A stretch of DNA of 64,000 nucleotides. Source: Arthrobacter sp. H16F315 (GTDB lineage Bacteria > Actinomycetota > Actinomycetes > Actinomycetales > Micrococcaceae). A program made the translations under genes and the position numbers. The notes under the pieces were generated by a model. The model was given only the letters and a program-made list of their open reading frames with translations, ran no database searches and was not told the DNA's origin. Shown in pieces: positions 1 to 9,214 of the stretch (position 1 is the stretch's first letter; each line of letters starts with the position of its first letter). Location of the stretch: contig NZ_JAMXSS010000005.1 of the NCBI RefSeq assembly GCF_024124825.1, positions 1-64,000 of the forward strand, read 5' to 3'.

Positions 1-24
1 TACCCGCAGAAAGAGTTCCGGACC

Positions 25-1400
25 ATGAGCAACTACGCGACCATCAACCCGGCAACCGGAGAACGCGTTGCCGCGTTCCCCACCCTCACCGACGAGGAAG
101 TGCAGGATGTACTCAAGCGCTCCTTCACGGAATACCGCACCTGGCGCTGCGCCCCGCTGGCGGAGCGGGCCGCAGTACTGAGCCGCATCGCCGAACTGCA
201 CCGGGAACGCTCCGAGGAACTTGCCGCGCTGCTGACCCTGGAGATGGGCAAGCCTATCGCCGAGGCCCGCGGTGAAGTTGCCCTCGTGGCCTCGATCTAC
301 GCCTACTACGCCGACAACGCCGAACGCTTCCTCCGCGATGAACCCTTGGAGATCAGCGGCCCCGGCTCGGCCGTCGTCCGCACCGAACCTATTGGACCGC
401 TTGTCGGCATCATGCCCTGGAACTTCCCCTACTACCAGGTCGCCCGCTTCGCCGCCCCCAACATCGTGTTGGGCAACACCGTGATCCTCAAGCACTCACG
501 CAACTGCCCGCAGTCTGCCCTGGCCATCGAGGCTGTCTTCCGCGACGCCGGGCTGCCCGCCGGTGTCTACATCAACGCCTTCGCCACCAGCGGCCAGATC
601 GCCACCATGATCGCCGACCCGCGCGTGCAGGGCGTCTCCTGACCGGCTCCGAGAAGGCCGGATCCGCCGTCGCGGAGGTTGCCGGGCGCCATCTGAAGAA
701 GTATGTGCTGGAACTGGGCGGCTCCGACCCGTTCATCGTCCTGCCGGATGCCGACCTGGACAAGGCCGTCGCCGGCGCCGTGGCGGGCCGGATGTACAAC
801 GGCGGCCAGGCCTGCACGGCCTCCAAGCGCTTCATCATTGTCGGCGACATCTACGACGAGTTCCTGCGCCGCTACACTGAAGCCATGTCCAAGATCACCC
901 CGGGTGACCCCACGGATGCCCAGACGTCCTTCGGGCCGTTGTCTTCCCAGGCCGCTGTCGACGAAATCGCCGAACTCGTCCAGGACGCCGTCTCTAAGGG
1001 TGCGACCGCCGTCACCGGCGGTGACGCCCCGAACGAAGCGGGCGCCTACCACCCGGCGACCGTCCTGACCGGTGTTACGCCGGAAATGCGGGCCTACTCG
1101 GAAGAGATCTTCGGGCCGGCCGCAGTCGTCTACCGGGTGGATTCCCCCGAAGCTGCCGTTGACCTGGCCAACGACTCGCCCTTCGGCCTCTCGAGCTCCA
1201 TCTACAGCGCCGACGTCGAGGCCGCCCGGCAGCTCGCCGACCAGCTGGAAACCGGAATGGTCTGGATCAACAGCATCAGCCGCAGCGCCCCTGACCTGCC
1301 CTTTGGCGGGGTCAAGCGCTCGGGCGTCGGACGGGAACTGGCCCAGTACGGGATCAACGAATTTGCCAACAAGAAACTCATCCGGATCCCGACGGCCTAA
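25..1400 (+). pseudogene. Semialdehyde dehydrogenase, frameshifted copy 1
   Basis: Same gene as 49085-50461. Here a CCC run near 638-640 is read as CC, which ends the first reading frame at 642. The remainder of the enzyme, including the catalytic GQACTASKR segment, continues in another frame from about 640 to 1400. Copy 2 is intact, so the lesion is most likely a sequence error at the contig end. Confidence 0.9.
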
Positions 1401-1492
1401 ACACGCACTGCAATCGCTGCCCGACGTCCTCAACAACGGCGGGCAGCGCCAACCTGCGCCTGCAAGCGGCTTCAAAGGAAAACGAGGAAAGT

Positions 1493-2707
1493 GTGAACCA
1501 GGCCTATATCTATGACGCCGTGCGGACACCGTTCGGCAAGTTCGGCGGCAGTCTCGCCGGGATCCGCCCGGATGACCTGGCCGCGCACGTGATCGGCGAG
1601 TCCGTGAAGCGTGCCCCGAAGCTGGATGTGGAGCGGATCGATGAGGTGGTGTTCGGCAACGCCAACGGCGCCGGGGAGGAAAACCGCAACGTCGCCCGGA
1701 TGGGCACCCTGCTCGCCGGGCTGCCGGTGTCCATCCCGGGCACCACGGTCAACCGGCTGTGCGGGTCCTCGCTGGACGCGGCGATTATCGCCTCCCGCCA
1801 GATCAGCACCGGGGACGCCGAGCTGATGCTCATCGGCGGGGTCGAATCCATGTCCCGGGCCCCGTGGGTGCTGCCCAAGACCGAAAAGCCCTACCCGGCC
1901 GGGGACCTGACCCTGGCCTCCACCACGCTGGGCTGGCGCCTGGTGAACAAGGCCATGCCCGCCGAGTGGACAATTTCTTTGGGCGAGGCCACCGAGCGTT
2001 TGCGCGAAAAATACGCCGTGGCCCGTGAACAGCAGGACGAATTCGCCGCCGCCTCGCACAACCTGGCCGCCGCGGCCTGGGACGAGGGGTTCTACGACAA
2101 CCTCGTCACCGTGGTCCCCGGCACGGACCTGGTCCGGGACGAGGGCATCCGGCCCGGGTCCACCGCGGAAAAGCTCGCGGCCCTCAAGACCGTGTTCCGG
2201 AACGAGCCCGAGGGCGCCGAGGCCGGCGGGACGGTCACCGCCGGAAACGCCTCCCCGCTCTCGGACGGCGCGTCCGCGGCGTGGATCGGGTCCGAGAACG
2301 CCGCCGGGCTGCTCGGGCTGGAGCCTCTGGCCCGGATCGCCGGGCGCGGCGCGCACGCCAACGACCCGCAGTTCTTCGGCTACGCCCCGGTGGAGGCGGC
2401 GAACAAGGCCCTCGCCAGGGCCGGCATCGGCTGGGACGAGGTCGGCGCCGTCGAATTGAACGAGGCGTTCGCCGCGCAGTCCCTGGCCTGCATCAGCGCC
2501 TGGGGCATCGACCCGTCCATCGTGAACCGGCACGGCGGCGCGATCGCCATGGGCCACCCGCTGGGCGCCTCCGGTGCCCGGATCCTGGGCACCCTGGCCC
2601 GGTCCCTGCAGGCCTCTGGGCAGCGCTGGGGCGTCGCCGCGATCTGCATCGGCGTGGGCCAGGGCCTGGCCGTCGTCCTCGAAAACGTCACCGCTCCGGC
2701 TAGCTAG
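1493..2707 (+). CDS. 3-oxoadipyl-CoA/acetyl-CoA thiolase (PaaJ/PcaF-like), copy 1
   Basis: Thiolase of 404 residues that cleaves a 3-oxoacyl-CoA with CoA, here probably 3-oxoadipyl-CoA to succinyl-CoA and acetyl-CoA. The N-terminal half contains NRLCGSSLDA with the nucleophilic cysteine. The C-terminal half has NEAFAAQ, the HGGAIAMGHPLGASGAR histidine segment and the final cysteine in CIGVGQG. The sequence AGEENRNVARM and a GWRLVN segment are typical of the PcaF/PaaJ subgroup rather than of general acetoacetyl-CoA thiolases. GTG start preceded by GAGGAAA. It lies 92 bp downstream of the aldehyde dehydrogenase on the same strand, so the two are probably cotranscribed. Substrate assignment is inferred from subgroup and neighbours. 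Confidence 0.9.
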   Translation: MNQAYIYDAVRTPFGKFGGSLAGIRPDDLAAHVIGESVKRAPKLDVERIDEVVFGNANGAGEENRNVARMGTLLAGLPVSIPGTTVNRLCGSSLDAAIIASRQISTGDAELMLIGGVESMSRAPWVLPKTEKPYPAGDLTLASTTLGWRLVNKAMPAEWTISLGEATERLREKYAVAREQQDEFAAASHNLAAAAWDEGFYDNLVTVVPGTDLVRDEGIRPGSTAEKLAALKTVFRNEPEGAEAGGTVTAGNASPLSDGASAAWIGSENAAGLLGLEPLARIAGRGAHANDPQFFGYAPVEAANKALARAGIGWDEVGAVELNEAFAAQSLACISAWGIDPSIVNRHGGAIAMGHPLGASGARILGTLARSLQASGQRWGVAAICIGVGQGLAVVLENVTAPAS

Positions 2708-2760
2708 GGCTTCGGCACTGAAGCTGCACTCGTCTTTGATGAGACAAAAAGCATGAATGC

Positions 2761-2800
2761 GGCAACTTAAGTGAAACTGCGCCAACTTAGTTGAAACAGG
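2761..2800. repeat. Tandem pair of imperfect 20-bp repeats
   Basis: Two adjacent 20-bp units share CAACTTA followed by TGAAAC. They begin about 54 bp after the thiolase stop. Multiple short repeats of this kind occur at the ends of some insertion sequences, but no transposase is adjacent, so this may be an IS terminus remnant or an operator. The rest of 2708-3157 holds no convincing gene. Confidence 0.4.
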
Positions 2801-3007
2801 ACATTAACTGGCATGCGCGGGTATTCGTGGGCCGGGAGTAGGGCCCTGCGTGGGCGCCCCAATCGTAGGCAGCAGGAATGGAAGCCGGCGGCCCGCATCG
2901 AGCACGTGGGGTGTGAGTCAATGGATTCGACCTCGCTCAAGGTGCGCTGGCTCCGGATGACCGCATCCATGGCGGAGAGGGTGGCAGCCCGTTCGAGTCG
3001 GGCCGGG

Positions 3008-3042
3008 TCCGGGGGTCCCTGCTTTTGGCAGGGACCCCCGGA
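3008..3042. terminator. Perfect 15-bp hairpin, terminator-like
   Basis: Arms TCCGGGGGTCCCTGC (3008-3022) and its exact complement (3028-3042) enclose a 5-nt loop. It lies 300 bp downstream of the thiolase gene and could end that transcript. No T tract follows, so a classical intrinsic terminator is not proven. Confidence 0.5.
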
Positions 3043-3176
3043 CGCGGCCCTTGGTCAGAGAAGGCAACCGGGTGGCCTCGGGCAGTCATCTATCGCGAGT
3101 GTGCTGTTCGCGTGCTGCGGCGATGTACTGGGCGTAAGCGGCGGCCGAATCGGTGGCGTGGCGTTCGATGGTCTTA

Positions 3177-4093
3177 GTAAGTGTTGGGAAAGGGGTCACG
3201 GCGCTTTGGCGGGTTGCCAGGGCCGGCGCCCGGGGGCCGGAGCGAGCCGGCGGGCCATGAGCCCGATCATGGCCCATTTGACCATGGCCTCGGCGTGTCC
3301 GGGGAGGCGTTCGTAGTCCCGTCCCAGGCGCCGGCAGCGGACCAGCCAGGACAGGGTGCGCTCGACGACCCAGCGTCGCGGCAGGACCTCGAAGGTGTGC
3401 TGCCCGGCCGGTTTCACCACGATCTCGACGGTGATCCGCAGCAGCAGGCGTGCGAACTCCACCAGTTTGCCGGCATAGCCGCCGTCGGCCCACACGAGCA
3501 CGATCGAGGGCATTTTCATCCGGGCCTTTTCCAGCACCCGGCGCCCGCCGTCGCGGTCCTGCACGCTGGCGGCGGTGACCAGCACGACCACCAGCAGCCC
3601 GATCGTGTCCACCACGATGTGCCGCTTGCGCCCGTTAGTCTTCTTGCCCGCGTAGTACCCGCGGGAATCGCGGCCGACGGTGTCGGCGCCCTTGACGGTC
3701 TGGGCGTCCACGATGCCGGCCGAGGCCATCGGGTCTTTCCCGGCATCGTTGCGGGCCGCGTCGCGCAGCGCGTCGTGGATCCGGTCGGTGATGCCCTCGC
3801 GGTTCCACCGCTTGAAGTACCAGTAGACGGTGTCCCAGGGCGGGAAGTCGTGCGGCAGCATCCGCCAGGCACACCCGGTCCGGTTCAGGTACAGGATCGC
3901 CTCCACGATCCGGCGCCTCGAATGCTTGGCCGGCCGGCCTCCGGTCTTGACCGGAACCATCGGCGCAATCAGCGCCCACTGGTCATCGGTCAGGTCCGAA
4001 GGATAGGGACGCGGGGAAGAGCCCTCCATGCCTCCACGCTGAACCCGTCGGCCGCGGCAGTCAACAGGCTCGCCCCACTTTCCCAACACCTAC
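3177..4093 (-). mobile_element. IS5-family insertion sequence, 917 bp, with TTA target duplication
   Basis: Left end GTAAGTGTTGGGAAAG (3177-3192) and the complement of the right end GTAGGTGTTGGGAAAG (4078-4093) match at 15 of 16 positions. TTA flanks both sides (3174-3176, 4094-4096), fitting the TNA target duplication known for part of the IS5 family. The element carries one transposase gene on the minus strand and is inserted six codons into an epimerase gene. Confidence 0.9.
3196..4029 (-). CDS. IS5-family DDE transposase
   Basis: Transposase of 277 residues. It begins MEGSSPRPYPSDLTDDQW, the usual N-terminus of this group; an upstream in-frame methionine falls inside the terminal repeat and is less likely. 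Readable DDE elements are the aspartate in IVDAQTVKG, the aspartate in VWADGGYAG and the glutamate in RWVVERTLSWL, followed by RRLGRDYE. Length and frame are intact, so it may be active. It is closely related to, but clearly different from, the second copy at 23571-24407. Confidence 0.92.
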   Translation of the reverse strand: MEGSSPRPYPSDLTDDQWALIAPMVPVKTGGRPAKHSRRRIVEAILYLNRTGCAWRMLPHDFPPWDTVYWYFKRWNREGITDRIHDALRDAARNDAGKDPMASAGIVDAQTVKGADTVGRDSRGYYAGKKTNGRKRHIVVDTIGLLVVVLVTAASVQDRDGGRRVLEKARMKMPSIVLVWADGGYAGKLVEFARLLLRITVEIVVKPAGQHTFEVLPRRWVVERTLSWLVRCRRLGRDYERLPGHAEAMVKWAMIGLMARRLAPAPGRRPWQPAKAP

Positions 4094-4779
4094 TTAGGGA
4101 CAGAAAGATCCTCGTCACCGGGGCCTCGGGCCGGATTGCTTCGGCGCTCAGTATGAAGCTGGCCGGGCAGAACGAGGTGTGGGGCATCGCCCGCTTCGGC
4201 AACGAAAAGGTACGCGGGGAACTCCAGGAAGCCGGCGTGAAGACCTGCTCCGTCGACCTGGTCAACCCTGATTTTTCCGGGCTGCCGGAGGACTTCGACC
4301 ACGTACTGCACCTAGCCGCGTACCTTGGCGGCGGTGATGATTTCGGTAAGGCACTGGACATCAACGCGGTCGGCACGGGCTTGGTGCTCTCGCACTTCCG
4401 CAGGGCGGCGTCGGCGCTGGTGATGTCCACGACCGGGGTCTACCGGCCGCACCCGGACCCGTGGCACCGGTACACCGAAACCGATCCGCTGGGGGACCCG
4501 ATCAACCCCTCCACCCCGACCTATGGGGTCACCAAGGTCGCCCAGGAGGGCACCGCCCGGCTCTGTGCACGCCTGTACGGCCTGCCCGTGGTGATCGCGC
4601 GCATGAACGCCTCGTACGGGCCCCGCGGCGGGCTTCCCGTGACGCACTTGGACAAGGTCGCCGCCGGCGAGACGATCCGGCTGCGGTCGGACCCGGCTCC
4701 TTACAGCCCGATCCACGACGACGACATTGCGGACCACATCGAGGGGCTCCTCGCCGCTGCTTCCGTGCCGGCCACGGTG

Positions 4780-4904
4780 GTGATGATCGCCGCCATCCCC
4801 GAAACCAGGGCAATGCTGAGCCCGATCCACTCAGGACCGGTACGGTTCCCGCCCCACAAACCACGGCGGGAAACCTCACCACCGACAACAACCATGCGTC
4901 CCAT
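4780..4904 (-). pseudogene. 5' fragment of a truncated conjugation-operon membrane gene
   Basis: A good start lies 31 bp after the TrbL-like gene: AGGGGAG precedes ATG at 4904. It encodes about 40 residues (MGRMVVVGGEVSRRGLW) including the start of a hydrophobic helix (WIGLSIALVSGMAAIIT). Homology-like texture ends at about 4780, where the opposite strand becomes the 3'-truncated epimerase. This looks like the first part of the next type IV secretion gene, the rest having been deleted. Confidence 0.6.
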
Positions 4905-4935
4905 CAGACCTACTCCCCTGCTTTCGTACTGCTCA

Positions 4936-6840
4936 TTACCGTCCGCTGATGTGATCGGTATCAGGCACCATCGAGTTCACGCCCTGACGGCCGCGCAGTG
5001 CGGCCTGCCGTGATGCTTCACGCCCGGCCAGCAGGAACGCTGTCGCCCCGCCGGCGGCAATCTTGGCTGAGCCTCGTCCTACACTCGCCGCTCCGCTGCG
5101 GGCAGCGGCAGCAGTTTTTCCGGCCGGAGTACCGGCCCGGTCATCCCGCTGCGCCTGGGCAATGGTGCGGGTATCAGGTGCAGCCGGTGCATCCTGGCCA
5201 GGGGCTCCCATCGCGGCGGCCCCCTGTCTGGTGGCGCCGGCACTTCGACGGCCGCTGCCTGTAGCCGCGCCGGCCCCGGCTGCACCATCGGTCAGACCCC
5301 CGTCAGGACCGGCAGAAAAGCGAGGCCCGCCTGATACCTGGGCTGCCGCCCCGCTGACGGCGGCACCGGTGCGCCCACCGCCGGCCGGGCCGGACTGTGC
5401 CTGCATGGTGCGGCGCTGACGGATCATCGCACCGATCCCGGCACCGGCCCCGGCCACCATCGCCGCCCCGGCAATGGAGGGACGGTTAGCACCCAAAGAA
5501 CTGGCCGAGGATGGCAGTATCGGGACGAATTTGAACAGCAGCGCGGGTGAGAACGCGAGGACGACCATGGCGGCGGCTGCGATGAACACCGAGGAGGCGT
5601 TCACCAAGGCGTCTCCGGTACCTTCGCCCTGGAACGCGGGGCGGTTCGAGATGAAGCTGAACAGCGCACCCATGATCAACAGAATCAGCGGCTTCGACAG
5701 AGCGATACCCAGCCACAGCGAACCGGCCTTGGCAACCCGGCCGCGGTGTTCGGGATGGATCATGAAGCCGATCATCAGCGCAATGCCTACGCCCAGCAGT
5801 GACAGCGCGAGTGGCTGCAGAGCGAACAGCCCCAGGAGCGCCCAGGCCCCGACGAAGAGCAACCCGAACAGCAGCACAGCTGCCAGCGGTCCGAAAACGC
5901 CACTGGACTCATACGAGGCGAAACGGGAAATGCTTGTGGCGAAGTCCCCGATCTGGTTTGAGGTCCATGGGCTGATCGAATCAGTAACCTGAACCAATGC
6001 GTTGTTGCCCACGTATCCCAGAACCGGGCCGAACAATGCCAGCAGAACCGCGAGTGGGGCGTACCAGATCACCGATTCACGCATGGCGTCAGGATCGATT
6101 TTTTCATCCGAGTAGTCCCGGAAGAGTTTGAAGAACATCAGTGCCAGCAACACGATCCCGACGCCGGAAAAGACTGACCAGGTGTCTCGGAAGCCGTCAT
6201 CGACCTGAAACTCTGAGACTTTCAAAAGGTTCACTAAAACCTCGTTCGTGGCCGTCACTCCGGCTTCCTTGGTCGAGTTCGCAAACTTCTCAAACCCGTC
6301 CTTGGCATTGGCGATAAACGCCACTGTGTCCACCGCGCCCAGCACAAACTGCCCGCCAGGCTGTGTAGAAACAGCTGTACGCAACACAGCGCCAGCAAGC
6401 GGGGCGAATTCGTTCCATGTGCTCGATACCGCACATATGCCCAAGGCAGCTGGCGGTGCCCCTTCCCGCGCCAACGATGAGCAAAACTCGCGCTGTCCTT
6501 CTGCAGGTCGGTAGTCCAAGGATTTCTCGGGGGTGTCCAGAAAACTGTTGAAAGCGCGGGTTGCCATTCCCGTGCAGTCCTGGCCGATCATCGTTGCACC
6601 GAGAAATTGAGGCCCACAGACGTTCTTGGCGAGTTCGCCGTTGAGACGGTCACGAATGCCGTCGCGCTGGTCTGCCGGCAAGCCCGCCAGCCGCTTCAAT
6701 TGATCGGCATTCAACTTTTCTGAGGCGTTGATGTCATCCGCTGCTTGAGCGGATCCGGCTGTGAGAACACCGAAGCCCAAGAAGAGCGCGAGGAGTGCGG
6801 CAGTCAAGCGGATCCTGCTGCTAGCGCGTAGCGTTTGCAT
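4936..6840 (-). CDS. TrbL/VirB6-like conjugal transfer membrane protein
   Basis: Polytopic membrane protein of 634 residues, a probable inner-membrane channel component of a type IV secretion system. It has an N-terminal signal peptide (hydrophobic stretch ending AGSAQA at about residues 14-33) and a cysteine-containing extracytoplasmic region to about residue 210. About six membrane segments follow between roughly residues 215 and 440. The Gly/Ala-rich, basic cytoplasmic tail of about 190 residues is typical of actinobacterial TrbL-like proteins. The start overlaps the upstream gene by 20 bp, so the genes are an operon. It is the last intact gene before the deletion junction. Confidence 0.75.
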   Translation of the reverse strand: MQTLRASSRIRLTAALLALFLGFGVLTAGSAQAADDINASEKLNADQLKRLAGLPADQRDGIRDRLNGELAKNVCGPQFLGATMIGQDCTGMATRAFNSFLDTPEKSLDYRPAEGQREFCSSLAREGAPPAALGICAVSSTWNEFAPLAGAVLRTAVSTQPGGQFVLGAVDTVAFIANAKDGFEKFANSTKEAGVTATNEVLVNLLKVSEFQVDDGFRDTWSVFSGVGIVLLALMFFKLFRDYSDEKIDPDAMRESVIWYAPLAVLLALFGPVLGYVGNNALVQVTDSISPWTSNQIGDFATSISRFASYESSGVFGPLAAVLLFGLLFVGAWALLGLFALQPLALSLLGVGIALMIGFMIHPEHRGRVAKAGSLWLGIALSKPLILLIMGALFSFISNRPAFQGEGTGDALVNASSVFIAAAAMVVLAFSPALLFKFVPILPSSASSLGANRPSIAGAAMVAGAGAGIGAMIRQRRTMQAQSGPAGGGRTGAAVSGAAAQVSGGPRFSAGPDGGLTDGAAGAGAATGSGRRSAGATRQGAAAMGAPGQDAPAAPDTRTIAQAQRDDRAGTPAGKTAAAARSGAASVGRGSAKIAAGGATAFLLAGREASRQAALRGRQGVNSMVPDTDHISGR

Positions 6841-7612
6841 ATTCCACCCAGCCTTCTTTACTCAGGTTTTCGAAGTAGCGGCCGACCAGCCCGTTATCGA
6901 GAGTGGGCATCTCTCCGGTTGCAGCGCCGACGAGACCGCCCGCAGGGCCTTGGTCAGGGAACTTGTCGGCAAGTTCTGTGTCATCAATACGCACCAGGGC
7001 GTCAGAGATTTTCCAATCTCCGTCCCAAACGAGTTCCAGGGAATCGGTACCGAAGTAGCCACCGGGTTCTGCTTCACCGCCGCGGAGACCGCCATAAACC
7101 ACCTGAATCAATGCGCGGTTCTCGGCTTCGCAGGAAACGAGCCGGTAGAGGCCCCCAGCTTTGACATCAACGCGGTCGAGCCAGCCGCCATCGAAGCTCT
7201 TGAAGCTTCCGGACGCGGCCGCCGTCGTGTAGGTGTCGCCAAGCAGAACTGCATCCTTGATCCATGCTTCGTCCGAGGCCAACGTCTTCATCGTGGCTTT
7301 CTGGGCTTCCCAGGTTTTAGTGTTCACATCGTGCAGGACCGGTGTGTAGTTGGCTGCTGCTTGGGCGGCGGAGTCGCAGGTGCCGTTGTAGCCGATGGGC
7401 GTTTTGCCGTCGGCGGCCGTTGTGGTTCCGCCTTCTCCGATGCTGATTTTGGAGACTGGAAATCCGAGCTTGCCAGCGACCATGTCCGTGCCAGCGGTGG
7501 GTTCGGGCTGTGAAGCCTGTTCCGTGGGGCGGAGATTTATCAGGACGACGGCGACTGCCACGATCACCACGACGGCGGCAATCGCGATCAGTAGCTTCCA
7601 TTTCGTTCTCAT
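6821..7612 (-). CDS. Membrane-anchored conjugation accessory protein
   Basis: Protein of 263 residues with a single N-terminal membrane anchor (WKLLIAIAAVVVIVAVAVVLI, about residues 5-25), a Thr/Pro-rich linker and a soluble extracytoplasmic domain with two cysteines. I do not recognise a catalytic motif. Similar anchored proteins occur next to TrbL-like genes in actinobacterial conjugation operons, so a structural or VirB8-like role is possible but inferred only from position. Confidence 0.65.
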   Translation of the reverse strand: MRTKWKLLIAIAAVVVIVAVAVVLINLRPTEQASQPEPTAGTDMVAGKLGFPVSKISIGEGGTTTAADGKTPIGYNGTCDSAAQAAANYTPVLHDVNTKTWEAQKATMKTLASDEAWIKDAVLLGDTYTTAAASGSFKSFDGGWLDRVDVKAGGLYRLVSCEAENRALIQVVYGGLRGGEAEPGGYFGTDSLELVWDGDWKISDALVRIDDTELADKFPDQGPAGGLVGAATGEMPTLDNGLVGRYFENLSKEGWVEYANATR

Positions 7613-7672
7613 GGTCTGGTTCCGTTCTTCGGTAGGAGACAGCTGCCAACGATGAAGTGTGCCACCAGTTGG

Positions 7673-8008
7673 CTAGGCTCCTGCTGCGGCAGTCAGTGCG
7701 AGGATGCCGCCGATGATGACGCTGGCGCCGGCGACGGCGGCGAAGGCGACACCGCTGCGCTTGGCACCGTCCGCGCCATCTGCAATGTCGTCCGAGTGGC
7801 CGCGCTGCCGTGCGATTCCCCACTTGCCCAGGTTCATCAGGAAAGCGGCGGTGACCAGGATCAGCACCAGTGCCCAGAGCCCGCCGAGGATCAGCTGGAT
7901 CGCGCCTTGGAACTGAACTCCGAAGACGTTGATGTTGGGGGTCACCCCGTCCAGGGGGTTATCTGCGGCCGCGGGGATGGTGACGTTGGTGAGGATGCTC
8001 TTGAACAT
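7673..8008 (-). CDS. Small two-helix membrane subunit of the conjugation operon
   Basis: Protein of 111 residues with two strong hydrophobic segments, at about residues 36-60 (LILGGLWALVLILVTAAFLMNL) and residues 87-108 near the C-terminus. A short polar loop (RQRGHSDDIADG) lies between them. Size and topology resemble VirB2/TrbC-type subunits or similar small membrane proteins of actinobacterial T4SS loci. It starts 12 bp after the ATPase gene, consistent with one operon. Confidence 0.65.
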   Translation of the reverse strand: MFKSILTNVTIPAAADNPLDGVTPNINVFGVQFQGAIQLILGGLWALVLILVTAAFLMNLGKWGIARQRGHSDDIADGADGAKRSGVAFAAVAGASVIIGGILALTAAAGA

Positions 8009-8020
8009 GGTGTGGGTTTC

Positions 8021-9214
8021 CTATCGGTTGGTGGTGTGGATACGTGCGTGGGCGTTGCGGTTGTCTACCTCGAGCAGGCCTGCGGCGATTTCTGCGGTGA
8101 CGCGTTCGAAGGCGCGGCGGGCGGGATCGCCCACGAGCTGCCAATCGATGATTGAGCCGTTGTCCAAGGCCGCGTCATAGGGGATATCGATGATGGACCG
8201 CACCGTGGATTCGAGCTGGGCGCGGAGGTCCGCTTGATCGGTCGCCGAGACTTTGGCGCCCCCGCCCTGGGTGATGACGACGACGGCGTTGGCGACGAGG
8301 TTCTTGTAGTGCGGGTTGCCCTGGCGCTCGGACATGGATTCGAGCTGTTCGATCATTCGCAGGGCCGAGACGACGGCGTTTCGCTGGAGCCGGACAGGGA
8401 TCACGAGCTGGTCTGTGACGTCGATAGAGGCCAGCCAGTTTTCGGAGCGGGTGTTGTTTCCGGTGTCCAGGACGATGGTGTCGTAGAACCGGCTGACCAC
8501 CGTGTGGATGCGGTTGAATTCTTCCGCGCCGATGGACTTCATCCGATCCGGGTCTTCGTCCGATGCCAGGACGGAGAACTGGTTCTTGCCCTGGTGGCGG
8601 GTGTAGTAGGAGAAATCGCCTTTACGGGCCTCGATGGTTTCGAACTTTTCCAGCACGTTCAGCAGGTCCCACACGGTGCGGGTAGAGCCGTTGGCGTTGG
8701 TCCGCACACCGAGGGTGCCCATCATTTCGTTGTTGTCCCAGACGATGGCGTGCTGGCCGGAGTGGATCCCGAAGGTTGATCCGATTCCCACGCTGCACAT
8801 GGTCTTGCCGACCCCGCCCAGGGGCTGGGCGACCATGATGCGCATGGGCCTGGAGTAGACCCGTTGGATCGCGGAAAGGTCGGTGCGGCGGGCCAGCTCG
8901 GCTGCGCCGACCTTGGGCTTGATCAGCCCGAACGTCACGGTCCGCAGGAAGGCCTGCCAACCGGTGGCCGGTGGCAGTTCATCGTTCATGTTGTCTTTTT
9001 GCAGCACTGATGCGCTGCGCCGGCCGCTGACCAAAGGGGCCGCCTGAGCTTCCACGGCCGCCTGCTGGGCCTGTGCCGGCTCACTGATAGCAACGGTCAC
9101 TGTCGCGGTTTCCTTGACGGGTTCTGCGGCGTTATCTTCTGCCGACGGTTCGGGGTTCAGCAGGCTGATGGGGGCGCGTGACTTCCGCTCGGCGCCTGAC
9201 CAGTTGGTGCTCAT
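8021..9214 (-). CDS. ParA/MinD-like ATPase of the conjugation operon
   Basis: Protein of 397 residues: a disordered N-terminal third rich in Ala, Glu and Pro, then a P-loop ATPase domain. Walker A reads AQPLGGVGKT, so the signature lysine of KGGxGKT proteins is replaced by leucine while the P-loop lysine remains. The Walker B-like segment DTIVLDTGNN is clear. Related ATPases are found in actinobacterial conjugation operons, where their role is unclear. The start ATG overlaps the stop of the 59-residue gene upstream (ATGA), indicating translational coupling. It is distinct from the partition ParA at 15975. Confidence 0.75.
   Translation of the reverse strand: MSTNWSGAERKSRAPISLLNPEPSAEDNAAEPVKETATVTVAISEPAQAQQAAVEAQAAPLVSGRRSASVLQKDNMNDELPPATGWQAFLRTVTFGLIKPKVGAAELARRTDLSAIQRVYSRPMRIMVAQPLGGVGKTMCSVGIGSTFGIHSGQHAIVWDNNEMMGTLGVRTNANGSTRTVWDLLNVLEKFETIEARKGDFSYYTRHQGKNQFSVLASDEDPDRMKSIGAEEFNRIHTVVSRFYDTIVLDTGNNTRSENWLASIDVTDQLVIPVRLQRNAVVSALRMIEQLESMSERQGNPHYKNLVANAVVVITQGGGAKVSATDQADLRAQLESTVRSIIDIPYDAALDNGSIIDWQLVGDPARRAFERVTAEIAAGLLEVDNRNAHARIHTTNR

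Larger units (their letters stand above)
3158..4780 (+). pseudogene. NAD-dependent epimerase/dehydratase, IS-interrupted and 3'-truncated
   Basis: Extended short-chain dehydrogenase/epimerase family. The Rossmann glycine motif VTGASGRIA, an HLAA segment, the STTGVY serine region and the catalytic pattern Y-x3-K (YGVTK) are all readable after 4097. The start is separated from the body: GTG at 3158 encodes MAFDGL, then the IS5-family element sits between duplicated TTA triplets (3174-3176 and 4094-4096). Removing the IS and one TTA restores MAFDGLRDRKILVTGASG. The C-terminus stops matching the family after about 4780, where the sequence passes into the truncated conjugation gene on the other strand. 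No function is expected. Confidence 0.8.

Noticed and set aside
1472..2785. A 437-codon minus-strand frame opposite the thiolase
   Set aside because: Shadow of a high-GC gene; Gly/Ala/Arg-rich with no motif, while the plus strand is a clear thiolase.
2813..3316. A 167-codon plus-strand frame before the IS
   Set aside because: It crosses the 15-bp hairpin and the IS end. Only its last codons before the IS (from GTG 3158) belong to the epimerase.
3181..5013. A 610-codon plus-strand open frame
   Set aside because: Its first 300 codons are the antisense of the IS5 transposase; only the part after about 4097 has epimerase features.
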